Shown: positions 1 through 6,652 of the stretch, in pieces
Layout of the letters: every line of letters begins with the position of its first letter
Position numbering within the stretch: position 1 is the stretch's first letter
From: Gammaproteobacteria bacterium
Lineage (GTDB): Bacteria > Pseudomonadota > Gammaproteobacteria > Steroidobacterales > Steroidobacteraceae
Direction of reading: 5' to 3'
Assembly (NCBI GenBank): GCA_030039615.1
Contig: JASHVF010000036.1
Location: forward strand, 1-9,601
Length of the DNA stretch: 9,601 nt
Notes under the pieces: model-generated
Told to the model about the DNA's origin: nothing
Database searches by the model: none
Seen by the model: only the letters and a program-made list of their open reading frames with translations
Program-made: the position numbers and the translations under genes

Positions 1-1
1 C

Positions 2-1159
2 GAGGATCTGCGCTTCCGCAATCCCTTGAGCGCGGTATTCGTCGCGGCGGGCGAGGCGTGCGGGCTTGCGCGCAATGCCGACTTCAACGGACCGGACCAG
101 GCAGGGGTCGGCTTCTATCAGGTCACCCAGCGCGCCGGCCGCCGCTGCAGCAGCGCCGTCGCGTACCTGCGCCCCGCGCAGTCGCGGCCCAACCTCACCG
201 TACGCACGGACGCGCTCGCGACGCGGGTGCTGTTCTCCGGCACGCGCGCGGTCGGCGTCGAGTACCGCCATGGGGGCGCCGTGCTTGCGGCCCGGGCCGA
301 GCGTGAGGTGGTGCTCGCGGCAGGCGCCATCGCATCCCCGCAGCTGCTCCTGCTGTCGGGCATCGGACCGGGTGCCGCGCTGCGCGCGCTCGACATCGCA
401 GTCGTCGCCGATGCGCCGGAGGTGGGCGCCAACTTGCAGGACCATCTCGACTTCTGCACGGTGTACCGCTGCACCCAGCCGCTCACCTACGACTTCACGG
501 CCTGGTAGGAGCTCGCGGTCGGCCTGCGTTACCTCCTCACCCGCTCAGGCCCCGGGGTGAGCAATGTCGCCGAAGCGGGCGGCTTCGCCCGCTCGGCGCT
601 GGCGGCCGATGAGCGCCCGGACATCCAGCTGCACTTCGTACCGGCGCAGCTCGACGACCACGGCCGCAATCGCCTGCCCGGCCACGGCTTCACCATACAT
701 GCCTGCATTCTGCGGCCCGCGAGCCGCGGACGCATCGAGCTCGGCTCGCAGCGCCCCGAGGACCCCCCGCGCATCCACGCCGGTTACCTGAGCGCCGCAG
801 ACGATCTCGAGGTGCTCCTCGAGGGCATCCGGCTCTCGCGCGCGATCGTGGGCGCGCCGCCGTTCGCGCCCTTCCGTGGGGCGGAGGTGTTCCCCGGCGA
901 AGGCGCGAGCGCCCGCGAGGCGCTGATCGAGGCGGTGAGGCGCAAGGCCGAGACGCTCTACCACCCGGCGGGAAGCTGTCGCATGGGGAGCGATGCCGGC
1001 GCGGTGGTCGATGGCGAGTTGCGCGTCCGGGGGGTGGAGATGCTGCGCGTGGCCGATGCGTCGGTGATGCCGCGCCTCATCGGCGCCAATACCAACGCGA
1101 CCACCATGATGATCGCCGAGAAGGCGGCGGACGCGCTGCTGGCGACGGCCGCGACCTAG
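2..1159 (+). pseudogene. GMC-family FAD oxidoreductase, 5'-partial, split by an in-frame amber codon
   Basis: Flavin-dependent alcohol/choline dehydrogenase-like enzyme of the GMC family, which oxidises an alcohol using bound FAD. The reading frame is open from the left edge, so the N-terminal FAD Rossmann motif and the true start lie outside; a TTG at 26 is not a credible start. Visible marks are the GMC signature around 328-372 (GAIASPQLLLLSGIG), VGANLQDH just after it, the active-site region YHPAGSCRMGSD near 960-993 with the catalytic His candidate, and the C-terminal GANTNATTMMIAEKAAD with the Asn candidate. A TAG at 506-508 falls after DFTAW. The same frame resumes at once with ELAVGLRYLLTRSGPG, a normal GMC segment, so this is one gene with one nonsense codon. 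A C-to-T change from CAG would explain it. The gene's own terminal stop is also TAG, which argues against amber recoding. Substrate cannot be told. The family call is firm; whether it is a true pseudogene or a sequence error is open. Confidence 0.88.
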
Positions 1160-1160
1160 G

Positions 1161-2042
1161 TCAGCGGCCGCGCTGCAGCGACTTCTCCCAGTCGCGGGGT
1201 CGCGCCCCGTAGAGCCCCTGCCCACGCGCGAGCGCCTCGAGCGTGAGGCGCTTGCGCCGCCGCTCGATGATCGCGAACAGTGCCGCGAGGCCCGAGCGGT
1301 TGCTCTTGAGATACGGCCGAACCCTGGCAGCGAGCAGCGCCAGGTCGTGTGCCTCTCCCAGGCAGTCGGTGAGCCGCCCCGCCTGCCGCGCCAGGCGCGC
1401 GAGTCTGCGCGGCTGCAGCGGTGCGAGTATCTCGAGCGCATAGCGCAGGTACTTCGCCTGCTTGCGCCATTCGTGCAACGTTTCATCCGTCGGACGCGAC
1501 CGTCCGAGGAGCTGCGCCCGCCGGCCATGCCTGTAGATCCGCTGCAGCGCGGGCCCGAGCACCGACCAGCCGCGGGCGCCGAAGCGCCAGCCGCTCACGC
1601 GAGCGCACAGACGCTCGAGGGCGCGGCGGCTGCGCTGCAGCCGTTGCGGATGTTCGCGCAGCCGCCGCTGCTCCCTCAGCCGCTCGGCCTGCAGCGTCCG
1701 CAGCAGCGCAGTCACGGCGGCATCGCCACGCAAGGCGCGATGCCCGCGGCGCAGCCCGCCGAGCGTCTGCCGCAGCACCTTGGCGTCGCGTGCCGCGTTG
1801 AGTGCGTGCGCGGCATTGCGCAGCAGCGCATTCTCCCGGCGATAGCTCGCCTCGCCGAGCGCGGGCCGCAGCAGCCGCAAAGCCGCCCGCGACCTCTTGA
1901 GATCCTTGCGGGCCGTATGCACCGCCGCATCGGAGAGCCGTGCCGCCGCGAGCGCCCGCGCGGCGCGGCGGGCGAAATGGCGCACCGCGCGGCGCGCCGC
2001 GCGCGTGCCCGAGCTGCCCGTTGCGAACGTCTTGCTGGCCAT
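1161..2042 (-). CDS. CHAD-domain protein (predicted polyphosphate-associated)
   Basis: A 293-residue, very Arg/Ala/Leu-rich, almost wholly helical protein. CHAD domains are helical bundles whose conserved basic residues bind inorganic polyphosphate; some target polyphosphate granules. The pattern here fits: HTARKDLKRSR at residues 42-52, a middle helix with NAAHALNAARDAKVL, then LHEWRKQAKYLRYALEIL from residue 189 and LTDCLGEAHDLALL around 224-237. These are the two repeated His/Arg/Lys helices of the fold. There is no CYTH triphosphatase domain at the N-terminus, so this is a stand-alone CHAD protein and probably not an enzyme. The ATG at 2040-2042 is chosen because the frame is closed upstream at 2094-2096 with no other ATG, GTG or TTG between; no clear Shine-Dalgarno precedes it. 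It converges on the GMC gene with a 1-base gap and is divergent from the ChaB/VOC pair. The polyphosphate role is inferred from the family only. Confidence 0.85.
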   Translation of the reverse strand: MASKTFATGSSGTRAARRAVRHFARRAARALAAARLSDAAVHTARKDLKRSRAALRLLRPALGEASYRRENALLRNAAHALNAARDAKVLRQTLGGLRRGHRALRGDAAVTALLRTLQAERLREQRRLREHPQRLQRSRRALERLCARVSGWRFGARGWSVLGPALQRIYRHGRRAQLLGRSRPTDETLHEWRKQAKYLRYALEILAPLQPRRLARLARQAGRLTDCLGEAHDLALLAARVRPYLKSNRSGLAALFAIIERRRKRLTLEALARGQGLYGARPRDWEKSLQRGR

Positions 2043-2162
2043 GGGAGGTTGCGGCGCGAGCCTACGCGCGGCAGGCTCCCGGACAATACGTAGTTACTCG
2101 GGGGAGCTGGCCCGCCTGTGCCGCAGGAGTAACATTGCCGACATCAGGAGCAAGCACGCACC

Positions 2163-2372
2163 AGGCCGTACAGTCACAACTCCGAGCTGCCCGCGCCGGT
2201 CCGTGCGCATCTTCCGTCGCATGCCCAGGACATCTACCGCGAAGCTTTCAATCATGCCTTCGAGGCCCACATGGGCGATCCGCGCCAGGAGGAGGCAGCG
2301 CACCGCATCGCGTGGGCGGCGGTCAAACGGCGCTACGTGAAGGAGCAGGACCAGTGGGTCGAGCGAAGCTGA
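2163..2372 (+). CDS. chaB: ChaB-family small protein lacking a canonical start codon
   Basis: Reading the frame that ends with TGA at 2370-2372 gives a protein of about 69 residues matching ChaB almost end to end: PYSHNSELPAPVRAHLPSHA, then QDIYREAFNHAFEAHMGDPR, then EEAAHRIAWAAVKRRY and a C-terminal DQWVERS. E. coli ChaB (76 residues) begins MPY and carries the same LPSHAQDIY(K/R)EAFN and AHxxAWAAVK blocks. Here the codon aligned to the start Met is AGG (2163-2165), one base from ATG. The frame is closed by TAA at 2130-2132, and 2133-2210 contains no in-frame ATG, GTG or TTG; the only near-cognate candidate is CTG at 2187. An AGGAG lies at 2146-2150, 12 bases before the AGG, a plausible if distant ribosome binding site. 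ChaB was named as a regulator of the ChaA cation/proton antiporter, but most family members stand alone with unknown function, and no chaA is visible here. The stop is 1 base before the VOC start, suggesting an operon. Identity is firm; functionality is doubtful. Confidence 0.85.
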   Translation, partial: RPYSHNSELPAPVRAHLPSHAQDIYREAFNHAFEAHMGDPRQEEAAHRIAWAAVKRRYVKEQDQWVERS

Positions 2373-2373
2373 G

Positions 2374-2760
2374 ATGATCGACCACACCGGCTTCACGGTC
2401 GCCGATCTGCGCAGATCCACGGCCTTCTATGCGACGGCCCTCCGGCCGCTCGGGATCGAGCTGCTCATGGAGCTGACTGCGCAGCAGACCGGCGCAGGAG
2501 CGCACGCCGGCTTCGGCGTCGCCGGCAAGCCCTTCTTCTGGATCGGCGACCGCGGCTCACCGAGCACGGGGATCCACGTCGCGTTCACGGCGGAAAACCG
2601 CGCTCAGGTGGACGCGTTCCACCGGGCCGCCCTCGAGGCGGGAGGCAAGGACAACGGCGCACCGGGGATCAGACCCCACTATCACGCAAACTACTACGGC
2701 GCGTTCGTCCTCGATCCGGACGGCAACAACATCGAGGCCGTCTGCCACCAGCCGACCTAA
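2374..2760 (+). CDS. VOC/glyoxalase-fold metalloprotein
   Basis: A 128-residue single-module protein of the vicinal oxygen chelate superfamily (glyoxalase / bleomycin resistance / extradiol dioxygenase fold). It starts MIDHTGFTVADLRRSTAFY, the classic first beta-strand with metal ligand candidate His4. GIHVAF supplies His68, and the final strand FVLDPDGNNIEAVCH supplies Glu121, giving the usual His/His/Glu metal set. RPHYHANYYG before the last strand is common in a subgroup of small proteobacterial members annotated only as VOC proteins. The length is normal for a subunit that dimerises to build the active sites. Substrate cannot be predicted; glutathione-linked or antibiotic-binding roles are both known in the fold. 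The start ATG lies 1 base after the ChaB stop, and no separate strong ribosome binding site is seen, so translational coupling to ChaB is likely. nadE follows 31 bases after the stop and may be in the same transcript. Confidence 0.85.
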   Translation: MIDHTGFTVADLRRSTAFYATALRPLGIELLMELTAQQTGAGAHAGFGVAGKPFFWIGDRGSPSTGIHVAFTAENRAQVDAFHRAALEAGGKDNGAPGIRPHYHANYYGAFVLDPDGNNIEAVCHQPT

Positions 2761-2791
2761 GCCCGGGCGCTTTGCCGCAGCGCCTTCGATC

Positions 2792-4831
2792 ATGAGGCCG
2801 TTTAATTCCATTTACACGCACGGCTTCCTGCGCATCGCGCTCTGCACGCCGCGTGTCGAAGTCGCGCAGCCGGCGGTCAATGTGCAGCGCACCCTGGCGC
2901 TCGCCGAGCGCGCCGTCGCCTTGAGGTCGGCGCTGGTGCTGTTTCCGGAGCTCGGGTTGTCCGCCTACTCGAACGAGGACCTGGTTCTGCAGGATGCGCT
3001 GCTCGATGACGTCGAGCGCGCCGTCGAGCGTCTGCTCGAGGCGAGTCGCGCGCTCGCGGCAATCCTCCTGGTGGGGGCACCGCTGCGCAGCGAGGGACGG
3101 CTGTTCAACTGCGCCCTGGTGATGTGCCAGGGCGCGCTGCTCGGCGTAGTGCCCAAGACCTACTTGCCCAATTACCGGGAGTTCTACGAGAAGCGCCAGT
3201 TCGCCTCGGCGAGCCACGCGCTCGCTGACACCATCGGGGTCGCGGGACGGCGCGTGCCATTCGGCAATGACCTGCTGTTCGTCTGCCACCGCTGGCGCGA
3301 CTTCGTGCTGCACGTCGAGATCTGCGAGGATCTGTGGGTGCCGCTGCCGCCCAGCACCCGCGCGGCGCTCGGCGGCGCTACGGTCCTCGCCAATCTCTCC
3401 GCCAGCAACGCCACGACGGCCAAGGCGGATTACCGGCGGCTGCTGTGCGCGGCGCAATCCGCCAAATGCATCGCCGCCTATGCTTACGCCGCGGCGGGTT
3501 ACGGGGAGTCCACCACCGAGCTGGCCTGGGACGGGCACGCGATCGCCTGCGAAAACGGCGATCTGATCGCCGAGTCGCAGCGCTTCCGCCATGAGGACGC
3601 GCTCATCACCGCGGACGTCGACCTGGAGCGGCTGCGCCAGGAGCGCATGCGCACCACGAGCTTCAGCGACTGCGCGCGGCTCGAGCGCGCCGGACTCGCC
3701 GCGCTGCGCCCCATCGGCTGCGATCTGGAGCTCCCGGAAGGGACCGTGCCGCTCGAGAGGACCATCGCGCGCTTCCCCTACGTTCCCTCCGACCTCGCCC
3801 GCCTCGATGAGCGCTGCCGCGAGATCTATGACATCCAGGTCCAGGGCCTGGTGCGGCGCATGGAAGGCAGCGGGATCGACAAGCTGGTCGTCGGCGTCTC
3901 CGGGGGACTCGACTCGACCCAGGCGCTGCTGGTTGCCGCCCGCGCGGTCGATACCCTCGGTCTGCCGCGCGCCAACCTGCTCGGCTTCACGCTGCCGGGC
4001 TTCGCGACCAGCGAGTCGACGCGGGCCAATGCGCTGCGGCTGATGAGCGCGCTCGGAGCGAATTCACGGGAAATCGACATCAGGCCGTCGGCCATGCAGA
4101 TGCTGCGCGACCTCGGCCATCCCTTCGCCCGCGGTGAGGCATCTGCGGACATCACCTTTGAGAACGTCCAGGCGGGCGAGCGCGCCTCGCATCTGTTCCG
4201 CCTCGCGAACTTCCACGGCGGGCTGGTGGTGGGGACCAGCGATCTCTCCGAGCTCGCGCTCGGCTACACGACCTACGGCGTCGGGGATCAGATGTCCCAC
4301 TACGCCGTCAACGCCTCGGTGCCGAAGACTCTCATCCGGCACCTCATCTACTGGGTCGCGCGCAGCGGCCAGCTCGACGGCACCGTGGCGGCCGTGCTGC
4401 AGGACATCCTCGCTACCCCGATCAGTCCCGAGCTGCTGCCCGCGACCGGCGGGCAGCTGCAAGCGCCCGAGAACCTCATCGGTCCTTACGAGCTGCAGGA
4501 TTTCAATCTCTATTATATGAGTCGCTTCGGGTTCCGCCCCAGCAAGGTCGCGTTTCTGGCCGGGCATGCCTGGTCACGGCGCGGCGCCGGTGTCTGGCCG
4601 GCATCGGTGCCGGAGTCCGCTCGTCACGAATACGATCCGGCGGCCATCAAGCACTGGCTCAGGGTGTTCATCACGCGCTTCTTCGGCGCGAGCCAGTTCA
4701 AGCGCTCCGCGCAGCCCAACGCACCCAAGGTCGGCTCCGGCGGCTCTCTGTCCCCGCGCGGCGACTGGCGAGCGCCGAGCGATGCAAGTGCGCAAGTCTG
4801 GCTCGACGAGCTCGAGCGCCACGTGCCCTGA
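2792..4831 (+). CDS. nadE: Glutamine-dependent NAD+ synthetase
   Basis: Catalyses the last step of NAD synthesis in the cytosol: deamido-NAD + ATP + glutamine to NAD. At 679 residues it has the two-domain layout and length of the Mycobacterium tuberculosis enzyme. Residues 1 to about 300 form a nitrilase-type glutaminase domain with catalytic triad candidates Glu53 (VLFPELGLS), Lys122 (GVVPKTYLPNYREFYEKRQF) and Cys178 (HVEICEDLWVP). From about 330 the NH3-dependent synthetase domain carries the PP-loop SGGLDST at 370-376, then TLPGFATS, FENVQAGER, GTSDLSELALGYTTYGVGDQ and the C-terminal FKRSAQPNAPKV and LSPRGDWRAPSD. No key residue is missing. The start is supported by its match to the family N-terminus (short leader, then YTHGFLRIALCTPRVEV), although no clear Shine-Dalgarno precedes it. 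It lies 31 bases after the VOC gene and converges with pncB, which acts two steps earlier in the same pathway. Confidence 0.97.
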   Translation: MRPFNSIYTHGFLRIALCTPRVEVAQPAVNVQRTLALAERAVALRSALVLFPELGLSAYSNEDLVLQDALLDDVERAVERLLEASRALAAILLVGAPLRSEGRLFNCALVMCQGALLGVVPKTYLPNYREFYEKRQFASASHALADTIGVAGRRVPFGNDLLFVCHRWRDFVLHVEICEDLWVPLPPSTRAALGGATVLANLSASNATTAKADYRRLLCAAQSAKCIAAYAYAAAGYGESTTELAWDGHAIACENGDLIAESQRFRHEDALITADVDLERLRQERMRTTSFSDCARLERAGLAALRPIGCDLELPEGTVPLERTIARFPYVPSDLARLDERCREIYDIQVQGLVRRMEGSGIDKLVVGVSGGLDSTQALLVAARAVDTLGLPRANLLGFTLPGFATSESTRANALRLMSALGANSREIDIRPSAMQMLRDLGHPFARGEASADITFENVQAGERASHLFRLANFHGGLVVGTSDLSELALGYTTYGVGDQMSHYAVNASVPKTLIRHLIYWVARSGQLDGTVAAVLQDILATPISPELLPATGGQLQAPENLIGPYELQDFNLYYMSRFGFRPSKVAFLAGHAWSRRGAGVWPASVPESARHEYDPAAIKHWLRVFITRFFGASQFKRSAQPNAPKVGSGGSLSPRGDWRAPSDASAQVWLDELERHVP

Positions 4832-4840
4832 ACGGGCCGC

Positions 4841-4877
4841 GGCTCAGCGGTCCCCCGCCCGCGGCAGGGCCTGAGCC
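4841..4877. terminator. Candidate bidirectional terminator hairpin between nadE and pncB
   Basis: The 45-base gap between the two converging stops holds a perfect 7-bp inverted repeat, GGCTCAG (4841-4847) and CTGAGCC (4871-4877). Inside it is a second short stem, GCCC (4857-4860) with GGGC (4867-4870), stacking directly on the outer 3' arm. The arms are GC-rich and can form from either strand. There is no T-run after the stem on either strand, so it is not a classic intrinsic terminator; it could still stabilise 3' ends or halt transcripts with Rho. The 3' arm overlaps the first base of the pncB stop codon. Confidence 0.35.
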
Positions 4878-6250
4878 TAGGCGTCGCGATCCTGCGCCGC
4901 ATCCAGCCTCTCTGCGAGTGCGCGCAGCCCGTCGGAGATCGAGACCGGGTAACCATGACCTCCTTCGCCAAGCTCGCGCAGCGCGGGCGGCAGCGAGAGC
5001 AGCTCGGCGCGGCAGGAGTCGCGGATGCTGGCGAGCGGCGGGAGCGCTGCGATGCGCCGGCCATTGCGGACGACTTCCTGCAGCAGCGCCCGACCCTCGG
5101 CCGGTTCATCGAGTCCCACGACCCGGTCGCGCAGATACTCTCCGGAGCTGTTGCGCTCGCGGTATACCTGTTTCGCGCCCGGCCAGGTTGCCTTGCCGGG
5201 TGAGCTCTTGCGCCGCGGCCGCCCGGCGTATGCCTCGAGCTTGTAGGCCATGTCGAGCGCCGGCGCGTCAGATGAGACATCGAGCGCCGTGCCGACACCG
5301 AAGGCATCGACCGGCGCGCCGGCCGAGAGCAGCTCCTCGATCGCGTGCTCATCGAGGCCGCCGCTCAGGACAATCTGAACGTTGCCGTAGCCGTGTGCGT
5401 CGAGTGCGGCACGCGCATCGCGGGCCTGCACGGCCAGGTCGCCGCTGTCGATGCGCACGGCGCGAATGCCGGCTGCGGTTGCCGCGCCGGCCTTGAGTTC
5501 GTCCGCGAGACGGATCACCCGGCGCACGGCGCGAGCCGTGTCGTAGGTATCGACCAGCAGCGTGGTCGCTTCGCGGCGGCTGTGCACGAAGTCGCGGAAT
5601 GCGGCCTGTTCGCTGTCATGCGCCTCGATGAACGAGTGCGCCAGCGTTCCCGACAGCGGGATGCCGAAACGCGCGCCGGCCGCAACCGTGGCGGTGGCGT
5701 CGAAACCGGCGAGATAGGCGGCGCGCGCGGCAAACAGTGCGGCGCTCGCCTCGTGTGCGCGCCGCATGCCGAAATCGACCAGCTGCCGGCCGCGCGCCGC
5801 GATCACGCAGCGCGCCGCCTTGCTGGCGATGGTGGTCTGGAAATGCACGATGTTGAGCAGGCGGCTCTCGAGCAGCTGCGCCTCGAGTATCGGCGCCGTC
5901 ACCCGCAGGATCGGCTCATCGGCGAAGAACGGCGTGCCCTCCGGCAGCGCGTGCATTGCGCCCGTGAAGCGCACCGTCGCGAGGTGGTCGAGGAAGCGCG
6001 CGGAGAACCGGTTGAGACCGGCAAGATAGGCGAGATCCTCATCCTCGAAGCGCAGCCGCTCGAGATAATCGACCGCCTGCTCTAGACCCGCCGCCACCAG
6101 GAAATGGCGGCTCGCCGGCAGCCTGCGCACGAACAGCTCAAAGACCGCCGTGTCCTCCATGTGCGCGTCGAAATAGGCCTGCGCCATCGCCAGCTGATAG
6201 AAGTCGGTGAGCAGCACGCCGCGCAACGGATCGATCATGGGCTCGGCCAT
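4877..6250 (-). CDS. pncB: Nicotinate phosphoribosyltransferase
   Basis: Makes nicotinate mononucleotide from nicotinate, PRPP and ATP: NAD salvage, first step of the Preiss-Handler route, cytosolic. The protein from the chosen ATG is 457 residues, normal for the family. Landmarks are LLTDFYQLAMAQAY (13-26), FELFVRRLP, LNIVHFQTTIASKAAR near 132-147, DFGMRRAHE near 159-167, SGTLAHSFIEAHDSE near 200-214 with His205 the candidate for the phosphorylated catalytic His, VDTYDTARAV, VRIDSGDLA (265-273), LSGGLDEHAIEELL (295-308), and the phosphate-binding FGVGTALDVSSDAPALDMAYKL. The frame stays open to 6328, but the extra 26 residues are Gly/Arg-rich and unlike the family; ATG at 6248-6250 has an AGG about 7 bases upstream. 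A second ATG at 6236-6238 is possible. Its stop is TAG at 4877-4879. It is tail to tail with nadE, and divergent from the DUF2934 gene across 150 bases. Confidence 0.96.
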   Translation of the reverse strand: MAEPMIDPLRGVLLTDFYQLAMAQAYFDAHMEDTAVFELFVRRLPASRHFLVAAGLEQAVDYLERLRFEDEDLAYLAGLNRFSARFLDHLATVRFTGAMHALPEGTPFFADEPILRVTAPILEAQLLESRLLNIVHFQTTIASKAARCVIAARGRQLVDFGMRRAHEASAALFAARAAYLAGFDATATVAAGARFGIPLSGTLAHSFIEAHDSEQAAFRDFVHSRREATTLLVDTYDTARAVRRVIRLADELKAGAATAAGIRAVRIDSGDLAVQARDARAALDAHGYGNVQIVLSGGLDEHAIEELLSAGAPVDAFGVGTALDVSSDAPALDMAYKLEAYAGRPRRKSSPGKATWPGAKQVYRERNSSGEYLRDRVVGLDEPAEGRALLQEVVRNGRRIAALPPLASIRDSCRAELLSLPPALRELGEGGHGYPVSISDGLRALAERLDAAQDRDA

Positions 6251-6400
6251 CCAGATGCCTGTGCGTATTCTGCCCGCGCCGCGCCTTCTGCCGCCACACC
6301 CTGGCAACGGTGAATGGCAGAAACGCATTGGGACATCTACGTATTCAGGTTTCTCAGGGGCTCGCGCAACGTTCCATCGACATTGGTGAGGAGGAATCGC
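6251..6400. other. Divergent intergenic region between pncB and the DUF2934 gene
   Basis: This 150-base gap should contain the start signals of both flanking genes. I looked for sigma-70 pairs on both strands and found no hexamer pair with good spacing that I would defend. The 6320-6356 part is noticeably more AT-rich than the surrounding DNA and is the likeliest promoter location. No long inverted repeat and no recognisable riboswitch were seen. Confidence 0.4.
6389..6394 (+). promoter_or_regulatory. Ribosome binding site deciding the DUF2934 start
   Basis: AGGAGG lies exactly 6 bases before the ATG at 6401, a full-consensus Shine-Dalgarno with ideal spacing. It fixes the start at 6401 rather than the in-frame upstream ATG at 6314, which would give a 29-residue N-terminal extension. 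It is the strongest ribosome binding site in the window; most other genes here lack an obvious one. Confidence 0.85.
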
Positions 6401-6652
6401 ATGGCGAAGGAAGTCACCAGAGCCGGTGTGCAGAAGCGAGCGCCCGGCCCGGCGCCCTCATCCCGCGTCCTGACCGCGGTCACTCCGGAAAGTCGACGGG
6501 TCATGATCTGCGAGGCGGCGTACTACATCGCAGAGCATCGGGGATTTCAGCCCGGACATGACATGGACGATTGGTTAACCGCGGAACAGCAGATCGACGC
6601 GTCGTTGACGAGTCCCGAGTCGCGCACGGCGGATTCGCGCCCACAACGCTGA
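6401..6652 (+). CDS. DUF2934-domain small protein
   Basis: An 83-residue protein of unknown function. Residues 1-25 are basic and Ala/Pro-rich (MAKEVTRAGVQKRAPGPAPS) and probably unstructured. Residues from about 33 form the DUF2934 motif: VMICEAAYYIAEHRGFQPGH followed by DMDDWLTAEQQIDASL. That is the family pattern of an amphipathic helix, a short Arg/Gly turn with a small-residue-rich stretch, then D-x-x-x-W-x-x-A-E. The last 15 residues are polar and low in complexity. Family members are short proteins of many Proteobacteria and Acidobacteria, often alone, with no established biochemical role. The start is fixed by the AGGAGG 6 bases upstream. It is divergent from pncB. A remnant of a flavoprotein begins directly after its stop, in the same frame. 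Confidence 0.8.
   Translation: MAKEVTRAGVQKRAPGPAPSSRVLTAVTPESRRVMICEAAYYIAEHRGFQPGHDMDDWLTAEQQIDASLTSPESRTADSRPQR

Noticed and set aside
545..1528. Long open frame on the minus strand (327 codons) spanning the GMC and CHAD genes
   Set aside because: It crosses two well-supported genes, its translation is a low-complexity Arg/Ala/Ser mix with no family pattern, and long antisense frames are expected at this GC.
1347..2093. Plus-strand open frame opposite the CHAD gene
   Set aside because: Gln/Arg/Pro/Ala-rich shadow of the CHAD codons; the minus-strand product has clear CHAD helices.
2094..2420. Minus-strand open frame of 108 codons over the ChaB region
   Set aside because: It has a canonical start, which makes it tempting, but its translation has no recognisable pattern, while the plus strand encodes a near-complete ChaB.
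2669..3592. Minus-strand open frame of 307 codons within nadE
   Set aside because: Lies opposite the glutaminase domain with its full catalytic triad; antisense shadow.
5345..6085. Plus-strand open frame of 246 codons opposite pncB
   Set aside because: pncB motifs are all on the minus strand; the plus-strand product is low-complexity and matches nothing.
6251..6328. 26-residue N-terminal extension of PncB
   Set aside because: Gly/Arg-rich and not part of the family N-terminus, which begins close to DPLRGVLLTDFYQL.
6314..6400. 29-residue N-terminal extension of the DUF2934 protein
   Set aside because: The ATG at 6314 has no ribosome binding site, while AGGAGG sits 6 bases before the ATG at 6401.
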